Made by a program: the position numbers and the translations under genes. Shown here one piece after another: positions 13,601-25,600 of a stretch of 64,000 nucleotides of DNA. The stretch's first letter is position 1. Every line of letters starts with the position of its first letter. The notes beneath the pieces were generated by a model. The model saw nothing but the letters and a program-made list of their open reading frames with translations, had not been told where the DNA came from and did no database searches. The DNA is from Cladocopium goreaui (lineage: Eukaryota; Sar; Dinophyceae; Suessiales; Symbiodiniaceae), in the NCBI GenBank assembly GCA_947184155.2, contig CAMXCT020002013.1, forward strand, positions 277,501 through 341,500, read 5' to 3'.

Positions 13601-16600
13601 TCCAACAGAAATCAGAACCTTGTGCAGTTTTTGTTGCCATGCTGATGGACTGTCATTCAAACCATACACGTGGCCCGTTACTTCGATCAAGGAGTCCGGC
13701 GGGACACCTGGGATGCCACCTGGTGGCAAACGTGCATACAAAGGTCTATATCTCTCTGCCAGCGGTCCAGCAGCTAAGAAGGCTCCCTTAATATCACCAA
13801 GTGCTAGTGTCCAACGGTTGGAGGCAATAGTCTGAAACAACATGCTTCGACTTACTTGGGAAATTGTTGGGCTTTGCAAAGCGCCTTCAAGAGCTTTGGC
13901 TGACAGGTCCGGATCGCGGTGTCCCAAAAGGCACCACCTGGCTTTGACTCGTGTGGGAGAGTCTTCTTCTTGCTTGAGTGTTACCACATATCTACTGTCC
14001 ATGATCCTATGTGCAAGTTTTTGACGGACAGCTTGTGCTTCTTCACCCAGAACTAGCCTACCAGCATGTTTTCCTTCGATTACGTGCCATTCTGCTAGTT
14101 TTGCTTCATCGATATTTTTCTGTTGTTCTGGTTCTTGATTGACATGAGGAATTTCTTTGGACCCTCTCTTCTGGTAATACGAGGCCAACATCACCTCAAT
14201 GGGAACCCCAGCATGATACATGTCAACCAGCTCCTTTTTGTCGGACCATGACAAACCATGTTTGATGGGGCAACACGCAAGAACTTCTGACGATCCCTCA
14301 GCATTGGCGGCAGAGGCAGAGGCATCAACACGAGGAATTTGGGCCGGACCCTGACTTCCAACATCGTCAGGGCTGTGAGAACGCTTAGTGCTGGTTCCTC
14401 TCGGTGAGTGAGAGGAGGCATCTGTCACTGCTGAGTCGTCTTGGATGACTCGTTCCATGATTTGTGGCATGATTTCATCCATCATCTCTGCAAAATCCTC
14501 ATTGCGCATGGGACCAGGTCTGTAATAGGCTTGGGGACCATTCTTACCACTAACCCTCCTACGTACTGGGCCATAAGATGATGATTCAGCAGGGCTCTTA
14601 TCTATGGTAGAGGAGGCTGAAGTGGGCATGTCATCACCAAAAACACTAGTAGGATTTGGGTATTGGGGCCTATCCTGAGATGGAGTTTCTGGCGTGCCAC
14701 TCTCAACGGCTAAGCGATCACCCAACGACTGTGCAGCTTCACCTTCCGCTGGAGGAGGCGATGGTGAGATTGCCGGATTGCCCTCTTGTGCTTCTGTGGG
14801 GTAGTCCAAAGGGACCAGATCAACATACTGCTTGCTGGTGATTTGACCGGTTTCAAAGGCATCTTTCAACCCCAGCAGTTCGGCATGAGGTGCACGAATC
14901 AGTTTACGTTCTTCTGACGTCGCTGCACGAATTTGCTCTGGAGCGCATCGCAAGACCTGTCTCTTGTGAACAACAACATGGTTCCTACCTACTTTGCCTA
15001 GTACTATGGCCGGCCCATGCCATCGGCCTTGGTTATCCAAAGTACCCTTTTCCCACTTCTGAGATCTCCAGTAGGCTACTAAATCCCCAGGCTTGGGTTC
15101 ATTTTGATGACGTGGTCTGGCGGACAAGGCTAAGCGAAGTGCTTTGCTGTCTTGCATCTCCATCACAGCTTTTCGGGCAGACTGTCGGACTGCAACTTTC
15201 CTGGCCACCTCAGCTTCATACAAAGGGGCAGTGGCAGGAATGATTTCGCAGGGCTCATCCAACAGATTCTCAGGAATCTTGGGATTGCGGCCCAAAAATG
15301 AACTGAGCAGGGGTCATGCCATAAACTTGAATCAGCTCATTCTTACAGTGGGCTGCATGAACACATTCCAACCATGATTCCTTGCTATTTGGTGACATGT
15401 CATGCGTGATTCGTTCCAGCACCTGGTTAAACCAACCTCCATGAACCTCAACCTTACCAAGCTGGTAGTGAGCATCGGCGGCAGTGATATGGAAGATTGA
15501 CCCTGCCAGTTCATTCGGCACGGTCATGGCTTCAGAAATGTTGACCTTTGCCGGGTCACACATGATTTCATCGGGCTGTCCCGCCCAGCTGATCCAACGT
15601 TCTTGAACGACACGGCGGATGCCTTCTGAGGTCACACGTTCAAAAATTGGAACAACAACTTGAAAACTACTCGCATAGTCAATCATGTTGAGGGCTGGGA
15701 TCTTCTGATTGGTATTCCATCCTGTTATGTACTTGATGTCTATGCCCAATCTTTGGTTGAACGTGGTCACACGTTCTGGCTGCGCCGGAAGCGCTGGAGT
15801 CGGCTTTGCACGTGATTGGCACTGAGGACATGCATGATCTCGGGCGAGATCCTGTGCTGCTTGGCTAGCGCCACCATGTTTTAACAACCGAACCATATGC
15901 TGATTACCCGGGTGACCTAGGTTCTCATGCAACTTGTGGATGCTGTTTTTCATCTTGGACAAGGATTCTTCATTCAGCTCTTTGACCCGGGCTGCAACCA
16001 GACACTCTGTTGGGCTATGGCAGGCAACACTCAAAACTGGATTGCATCGCAACTTGGGTGCACAGTCCATCACGGCTCGCACAAAGGCATCGGTGTATTG
16101 GCCAGCAAACCTACTCACACTTCCAACCTCAGGGTGTGAACCGGCGACAACATGATGATGGACATGGTCAGGGTGATGTTTCCCCGGACATTTCTTCCCC
16201 AGAGATTTCATGTTACCATGGGACACAAGCAACTTGGTACCCTTGCGGATGCGAAGACCCTTGGGAATGCGGAGATTGAAACAGCACATGTCGCACTCCA
16301 CAACATGCATCTTAGACATCAGTTTCTGAACTTTCGGCAGTTTCCATGCAATTGACCCTTTTGGATGTTCAAACAAGACACGATTTCCCGATGCCAGCTG
16401 TAACTCTATCAAATCACAACAGAAATTGATGAACAGCATGGTCAATCGTTGTTTTTCGGCAACATCCTCGGCTGACATGGACATGCGGTTCAGGTTGAAC
16501 CATCCTCCCGCCCATGTGCATGGCGGACATAGGATCAACAGTTCAGGAGGCGTCTCTCTTACCAACCTTTTCATGTGCTCTCTATGCTCAGGTTTTCGGA

Positions 16601-19600
16601 AATCCCAACCAGTCAACAAATCTGCAGACAAACATTTGACACCCCGGACAGCGGCTTGCTTGGCAAATCTGGGAGGTGAAAACACTTCGATAACATCAAA
16701 AGGCCTAGGCTGATTACCCTTATTCCCAATGTGCTTAAGATGCTGAGACACTTGACGGGCTTGCTTGGGCGTCCATTGATTCAGCAGCACTTCGTGCTCG
16801 GTACCTGACGGCAGCACAGCATGGGGAGCCAACTGAAAAACGGTTTCACCTGTCCAGTATTTCCCGGTGGGTACAGGGACATGTTCATGAGCAACATGGG
16901 GGTCAGTCCAGAGATCGTGCATAGTTTGATATGCTTCATTGCTATCAACAACACGCCAGTGAGTAGTCCTATTGCTACTAAGGTCTTCAGGCAGAACAGG
17001 GCAATGTGTCTGGCATGGCGTGAAACGTTCAGATCTTGCACGCAAATGCACGCGAGCGATCTCTCTGGCAGCAGGTCTGATTACCCAGTAGTCCTTTGAC
17101 TTACCCTTTTTACCCACTATGGTTATCCCATTATTCCTATTAGCCCCATATTCATTACCACTATCCCCCTCGGGCACTGGGCATGGCTCGTGGTTCACCG
17201 ACGTCGAAGTCGGGGCATCAGGTTCATGGGCATTGGTGGGCAAGGCTTCACTGGTTGCATCTCCTACGGTCAGACTCTCTTGAGCCACAGGTGGACTCTC
17301 AACTGGTTGGAGCTTCTGTGGGAACTCCGTCACGGGAATCATGTACTGCCCTGCAGCATTGACTTGCATCGGAAGTCGGGTGCTTCCGTCGAACAAACGC
17401 AGCTCGTCACGGGAAAAATCCATTTCTGCCGATAACCTTTTCATAGCTGGTCGGGAGAGAAGCAGAGGTGCATCTCCCTTCACAATGGCTGCACGAATTG
17501 TTCCAGCACGTTCAGCTAGACATACAGGCATCTCTATGGACTCTTTGGACAGCTCGCTTGCACCGTTCCCAAAACGGAACATGTTCTCCTCAGTCAATGG
17601 CTGAGGTTGTTCAATTCCTGCATCGTTCCAGATCTTTCTGAAGGCTGACAGTGTGTTCGCTCCCACTATCGTTTTCCCACAACCAGAATCGAGCACAGCA
17701 AAACCTGGTGAAGATACCAGTGACACTGGGTACTCCATGTTCTCCAGCGATGGAGTGCGCAATTCAGCGTTCGATCTCAGGGCTCTCACTCGGGCCAGGA
17801 GGGTCTTGGGACCGTTGATCCATCCAGCTGCACACACAAAGTGTTCAGTGTTGACTGCTTGAACGCAGCCGGCTGCATGGGTGCTACCGGAGCTGGCAGC
17901 AGGCTTGGTTACATTGTTTCGGGGAGCTTTGCACTCTTTGGCCCAGTGTCCAATTTTCTTGCATCGATGGCACCGTGTTCTTTTCTTAAGCTCCTCGACC
18001 TCAATGCGATACGTCTTGCGCGTATCAGCTTCTTTGTGAAACTGTCGCGCCTGCCTCAACTTGTTCAGCTCCTGACGCTTCTCACGCCAACTAACAGCTA
18101 AGATATCAGCGATCTCATGTTCTTCATACGCCTCATCCTGATCTGCAGTGTCAATGTCATTTCCATGCTCCGTCAGGAACAGCTCAACGTCCTGGAAATC
18201 CACCTCGGCCGTGTTCATGGGAGGCTCCATGTCATCTTCCAGGATGGCTCGTGGTTCTACCACGTGAGCACCTACTGCAGACTTTCGCCGGGACACAGTG
18301 AAATCGGGGTAACATGACCTCATCGACTGAGCCATTGTATCGAATTTCAGTTCTCCTTGTGTCCTGGCCAGCACTACAGCACGCTGTTCCTCATTCATGC
18401 CACTGCATTGCAACAAGATCCATCCTCGAGCCTCATCAGGAAAGGATACGCCAGTCTTCCTCTTGCACCGGTCAAAGCACTCACGGGCTCTGCCGCACCG
18501 CTGGCGAACTGTTTCGCCATCTTTGGCTTTCAGGCCGAAGATCTCGGAGATGTGTTCTCCCATCTCATCACTGCGTTCCTTCTGAGGCCATCGCTCATCT
18601 AGCAGCTGGAAAATCACATCGTCTCCACCTTCCTTCTGATAGTCAACATCAGACAGGTGTTCCACCACCTCCAACGCCCTTCCCTGGAGGAGCGTCCATA
18701 CGAAGCTGCCCCTTGCACTTTTGGGGAGCTTCTCCATCACATTCATCTTGTTGATGACCCATTGTTTCCACCGTTTGTACTCACGGTGGTCCACATCATC
18801 GCCCCCAGAAAAATATTTCAAGGAGGCGCCGATTTCCGCCATGGCACCTACCTAGGAGCCGCGGGAGCCAGGATTAACCTGGCTCCGCTACCAATATTGG
18901 TAGCACCCAATCACCGCGCGAACCCTGTCGCGCCCATCCTTTTGTTCCCTTGTGGCCGTAATTGTGCCTGCAGTTGACCCATGGATATGGACATGATGCG
19001 GATGGCACTGCATCAACATATATATAGAGTGTAGGGCCCCAGGTTTCCGCAAGGGGTGGGGTGGGGGGGGGGGTGTTAACGTCATGTTCATGGTACGTTG
19101 ATGGGTGGGGTGGGGTGGGGCATGTTAACGTCATGTTCATGGTACGTTGATGGGTGGGGTGGGGTGGGGCATGGTCATGTTCATAACGTCATGGATTCAT
19201 GGTCATGGTTCGGGTATGGTGGTTGTGGGGGGGCAGTTCAGGTAAGTTGGAAACTTTGAAAAAGAACATGTTGCAGCAGGCTGATGAAGTTGAAGCAACA
19301 ACGAGCAAAAAAAAGGCTGACTATCAACATGTGCCGTTTCATGCTAACGTTAAAATTCACTGCAAATACCAATAAAAAAAGACACCTCTTCATATTACCC
19401 CACGTGCCGCAGTAAAAAATGACAATTCCGGATTAAAAAACACAAAGAAATTCATGAAAAGTGGTATTTTGTGTAGGAAAATATGAAAATCACAATTGAC
19501 ATGTACTGTGGATAACATGTCATAACATGCAACTTGCGCGGGCCTAAAAATTTAGCTCTGTAACATTGTCATTAAAGAAAGAAAAAGAACAATGTGCAAA

Positions 19601-22600
19601 ATCCACATTTCGCTGTGGCGAAACAATGATTTTTGACATATGGATCAATGAGAACCAAGATACTCTGCGGAAACCTAGGGCCCCGAGCGTATATATATAT
19701 ACACATATATATATATATGTATATATATACGTATACATACTGCGAGGTATATATCATTTGTAGAAAACCCGATAACATGGGAAGATCATGGTAATTAGTA
19801 ATGGGGGTCCCATCGGAGTCCCTAGAAATTCGGGGATGCCTCTGGGAATCTAAGAGTTTGCTATGGAAAACGACCATGTTTTTCAAGGTACCCTCCGGTA
19901 ATTTAACATAGCTATTGAAAATTGCCATTTATAGCGAGTTTTCCCATTAAAAATTGTGATGTTCCATAGTTATGTTAGTTTGCCAGAGGGTAAATCATCT
20001 ACAAACGGGCCAGTTTCCATAGTGTTTTCTTAGATTACCAGGGGGAATCTATAGCCAAACTTATCCAACAATGGAACCAACAAAAATTGGGAGCATGATT
20101 TTGATTTATATTGGTTTATAACATTTTACAACCACATATTATGGAAATGGATGGATACACTTGGATGGGCAATGGGAAATTGATGGTTTTCAATGGATGG
20201 TGAAATGGATGGATATAGTTGGTTGATCTGAACTGAGAATTGGAGGGCACCGCGGCACCGCGGCACCAACCAAGAATGGGGATGGAACCAACAACTATGG
20301 CCAACCTTTGGAGACATGTCAATAAATTCCTTGTGTGTGTGTGTGTTCGTTGTGGGATCTGTATTCCCAAGAGAACAGCAACAAGAATCAATGGCTATTT
20401 AGCTAACCCATTATCAATGGGGTATTTAGGAGTTGTCTTTAAACCATAGTTGCAACATGCTACAACCTATTTGTAGAATGGGATCACCTACTCGCCCAAC
20501 ACGGCGAACATCGCTATACTGTACTCATTTCATCTCTGGCAACCAAACATGGCTGGGAGATCCTCTGAACAAACAAGTCATCTATAGTAGCCCCCAAAAC
20601 AGTGATTTGTCACTGTTCGGATTTTACTTTTCTATCCTTTTGGGGATTGAATAGATATATAATATAGTATAATATAATATAATCTAATATAATATAATAA
20701 TATAATATAATATACATACAATTATGTACGTTATATCAATGAGGATTTTCCATTGCCAGCTTATTTCGTGGGATGTTTTGGAAAAGCCATGGCTTCTCCC
20801 CTGGTGGAGTCTTGGGGCAGCTTCTCATCTGGTTGGTGGTGCAATAACTATCTGGTTATGACTAACATAGCCATGGAAAATTCCCTTATAAATGCAATGT
20901 GGTGCCCCCAAGATAGCTAAGTTGGTTCATAACTCTAATAACTAGGATTTATGGTAGATATATCGAACTAGTTAATGGGACTATAAACCAACTTCTAACT
21001 GGGGGGCACCACCTTGTGGAGGTTTATAGCTGGGAAAATCATCTAGAAATGTGGTTGGTGCTTTTAACCATCTTGAAAAATATGAGTTCGTCAGTTGGGA
21101 TGATTATTCCCATATATTATGCCATATATGACATGGAAACATAAAAAATGTTTGAAACCACCAACTAGTCATCAAGGTCAACCTCAGATTCATAGACCCC
21201 TTTACTAAAACCAAACATATGCCATACCCTCTGGTAATTTAACATAGCGAAGTGGAAAATCACCATCATTTTAAATAGGCAAATCAACAAACTTTCTATG
21301 GCCATTTTCGTTCTGAAACAAAATTGCGAGCCCCGCCTTTGTTCCGATCTTGGCTGTTGATCTGGGCTCCTTCGAGGCTCACCCTTTGCCAAGTACCCTT
21401 TTCGGATGGTGGTTTATTTCTGCATCTTTTCGGGGATAGCGCTACCTGATGTTACCTGCTTTGATATGTGTTGGCTCTTGAAAAACAAGTCCTTTTTCTG
21501 GTTGTGACGTTGTGACTGGATACGTTGGCAATAAAAAGGCTCCAGTGCCATGACATCAAGAGCCAACTAATATATCTAATATGATGATTAAAAAAACGAC
21601 TACGAGAGACAAAACTGTTTGGCTTTTCCATCGCAATGTTTGATTGCCAGATGATATGTTATATAGCCCATAAATGACAGGTGAGCAGCATCAAAAACCT
21701 TGCTTTGCTTATAGTAATCATGGATTGTTGGCTGGTCCCTTTTCATTGGATTTGTGGAACCCCAATATTAACAATGGACAATCCACCAGCCATAGTTTGA
21801 TGGTTTTCCCAGCTATAAACCTCCATGTCTAGTGGTGTTTCCCATATGTTGCATGAATTTTCCCATGATTTTCCCATGATTTTCCCACGAATTTTGCCAT
21901 GAATTGTCCCATGATTTTCCCATGTTTTTCCCATTAAAACCTCCATTTCGTTAAGGGATTTTCCAGCCAGCCACCTTAGAAGATCGTTGAGGCCATCCCA
22001 AGCCTGCAGCAAGCAGTTGCCTCAGCACCTCCTCATGACCTGTAGCAGGCGTTGGGTCGAAGATGTAGTCTTTCTTGGGGAAAACAATATGGTACCCCAA
22101 AGTCTTGCTAAATAAAGTTGATTATTAAAGGGAAAACTAATAGTTTGGGCTACCTATATTTTAGGAAACCCCTATTTACATATGTCCCACAAGATTTGTG
22201 CGCCTTCTATTTCCGAGTTGTTGCTAGCTGACCATGTTAAAACCCCATGCGTATTGATCTATCATCCCCAAACATCAATTCGACAAGAAAAAACAATTAA
22301 AAACGCGAAGCATCCACCAAATGTCAAAATGAAAACAAAACATGTCCACAAAATACAAGTTAATAATGTAAAATACTGAACCCACCATAGGTAAATCCAT
22401 CTGTTAAAAAGGAAAGTCAATTCCGAAATCGATGGATAGCTAACCATCGATAAAGATCCCATTATAAGTTATTAAATGTGTTGTAAATATTGCAAGAAAT
22501 CCAAATTACACAGCACTATTAACTGTAATTTGAACCTACATACCATGGTTTATCCATGCTTATTCCCATCATTCCCCAACCATCACTCCTCCATGAAACT

Positions 22601-25600
22601 ATCATATTGTGCGTTCGGACTATTCGCCCATCCCAAAGATCTCATTCGTTATCAAATGTTACAACATGTTACAAATATCCTGAGTATATGTATATGTATA
22701 CATATATATGTACATATTCAGTACATATACCAATCACAGTTATCAAGCGTAATGCACTTATTGTATACATAAAATTACATATATATATACATATATACCC
22801 AAGACAAGTAAACTTCACCATGGTTGCTTAAAACCTAAAATTCCACTAATGCCACCCTCAATCCTACATAAATCACTCGCCAACCACCATATTGTTCGTT
22901 AAATAGTTATATATATATATGAGCTGGACGCTTGGCTGAATTTATGTGCATAGGCCGCGACTGAACAGTCCCCACATGCCTTAAGGAAAAAAAAAATGTA
23001 TCTATTATATAATATATACATCCCAGAGACATCGTTCCCCCGATCCATCCCCCACCTTTGGACGCCGCGAAGTGCATCGCCGTGGCGCCGCTGCTGGTGG
23101 CCGCCTCCACGTCGACCTTCGCCGCCAGCAGCGTCGCGACCAGCGCGGCCGCGCCGCGGGAGGCCGAGCTGTGCAGCGGCGTCCAGGCCTCGTCGTCCTC
23201 GCGCAACGGGAAGGTGGGAAAACGTGGGGAAAAACATGGGAAAAACATGGGAAAACCCAGGAAACACCTGGGAAAACTTGGAAAGATGTTGGTAAAACCA
23301 TGGGAAAAAAACGCAAAAGATGGGCAAAATGGGGAGTTTCCTAGGAGAAATTGGTTGAGAATGGTTAAAGATTGGTGAGTTAGGCTACAGAGTGGCGATT
23401 CATTTCAGGGAATAAGGCGATTTCAAGGAAAATTAAGATGTTCACCAATCAAGATTACCCTCTGGTAAACTAACATAGCTATTGAAAATGGCCATTTATA
23501 GTGGATTTACCCATTAAAAACGGCTAAACATGGTGATTTGCCATAGTTACGTTAGTTTACCAGAGGGGCAACAATCAGGATTCATTCCCCAATAAAATTT
23601 TGGATTTCACCAACATGATCACCCCATATCCACTTGAATCCACTTGGAATACTGGTCATGGCTGGTCTCTATTGCGAACCCCCCCGGTTGGTAGAAAGTG
23701 ATTGAGGTATGTATCACCACCAGAAACTCTTCACTGATCTTCACTGTACCCTCTGGTAATTTAACATAGCTATTGAAAATGGCCATTTATAGTGAGTTTT
23801 CCCATTAAAAATGAGGATTTTCCATAGTTAGGTTAGTTTACCAGAGGGTATATCTGCAGATCATTGTAGATGTGGATATATTACATACACCATTTCAGGC
23901 TGATTTCAGGGCATCGAAGCAGTGGATTTAGCAGCGATTTTTCACCGTTTTCACATGACGGAAACCCTCTGGTAATTTAACATAGCTATGGAAAATCACC
24001 ATTTTTAATGGGAAAATCCACTATTAATGGCCATGTTCAATAGCTACGTTAAATTACCAGAGGGTATCCCATGGATTGAAATCTCATTCCTCATTATGGG
24101 CATGGCCAGTCTTCAATACCCTGCAAAAAAGAGGAGCTTCACCCACTGACTTACCAAACCAAGATTGACCCGACTGGAAGGTCGTCAAGCCCAAATGACT
24201 CAGTCTGAAACCTATGGTTTTCCCCCACAGCCGTTTCATGGTAACCGGCCCATATTGTCATAGTGTTTGTAGATCCCATAAGATATCCCAGAAAATGGTG
24301 TATCATTTTGCTTGCAAATCCAGATCGATCCTAGCTTTGTCGGAAAACCCAGAGTTTATCATCATGTTTATTACAAATAAATCCCCCTAGCTTTGTCAGA
24401 AAATAGGATCCTCCCCAAATCACAGTTTATCATCATCATGGGTTCCAATAAATATCATCATAAACTGTGGACCCTTTTAAATAGTTTGAAACCGGATTGA
24501 ACTGTGGACATTTTAATATCATCATGGTTCCAACATTTGATGATTTATAATTTCAAACTATGATCATTCAAAAACTGTGAACCTTTTACCTATTTAAAAT
24601 TTGCAACATTCTTACCTATTAACATGTCCATTTGGGGGGTTGATCCGCCACACATCGCTGATCGAAGATGCGCCGATTTCCCCGAATCCCAATCCCACGA
24701 TATGCCCCCATGAATCATTACTAATTAAAAGGCCTATTTAGTTCTGGTTAGTGGTTTCAACCCCTCTGAAACATCTGTGGAAAAGTAATCCAAATGTGAC
24801 CCAAACCACCAACCGTTGTAGTTTTAGTAGATATAATATCTATACTATATCCCACATGTCCACTACATCAATCTGCCATGCCTCCATCCAAATCCCACGT
24901 CATCCAGGAACCGATCCCCATCTGCCTCCACCTCCACGGCTGCGCCCTGAGAAATGAGATACGCCACCACCTGGTCGTGTCCATTGGCACAGGCGCGATG
25001 CAAGGCCGTCCTGTCGGAATCCGTGGAATTTTGACAGTTGAAACCTCCATCTCTGAGAAAACGCAGGTTTTCTTTGTATCCTCTGGTCAACATACAAAAA
25101 ACTATTGAAAATGGCCATAGAAATCGTTGATTTAGTTGACTTACGCATTCAAAATGGTGATTTTTAATAGTTATGGTAGTTTACCAGAGGGTAGATTTTC
25201 CCCGAAACTCATTTACTCTATGGAGATAATGTGGAGATATAACTCACCAGTTGGGGTGATTTGGGAGGAAACCCCCATCTGACCCGGCGCTGGGATGTAT
25301 CATGTTATATCATATGAAAAAATGAAACTTTGATGATGTTCAGCATTCATGATAGTTGTTTCTATGATGGAATATATATATATATACATATGTATACACT
25401 TAAAATTATATATATATATATAATAAATATTATATCATATCATATAATATAATATTATATTATACTATATTATGTTTTTAATTTTATATCATATCATATC
25501 ATATCATATTATATCATATCAATATCATATCATATTATATCATATCAATATCATATCATATCATATCATATATTATATTATATTATAATATTATCATATG

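Larger units (their letters stand above)
11441..19018 (-). mobile_element. Full-length Ty1/copia LTR retrotransposon
   Basis: A 7,578-bp element reading on the minus strand, flanked by TATAT on both sides (11436-11440 and 19019-19023), which is a plausible 5-bp target duplication inside a TA repeat. It has two 121-bp LTRs, a primer-binding site, a Gag-protease-methyltransferase-integrase frame, an RT-RNase H frame and a third ORF before the 3' LTR. Integrase precedes reverse transcriptase, the copia order. The LTRs look identical, so the insertion is recent or recently homogenised. It sits in an intron of the ankyrin gene, in the gene's orientation. A single-base frame change splits pol inside integrase. 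Confidence 0.95.

Noticed and set aside
12348-18977. Many plus-strand ORFs of 60-146 codons
   Set aside because: Shadows of the copia polyprotein frames on the minus strand.
20790-20830. Possible ankyrin exon (minus EKLPQDSTRGEAMAF) abutting a family-B end with CCAACCAG|
   Set aside because: Exons 6 and 7 already join in phase without it; kept only as an intriguing acceptor-like repeat end.
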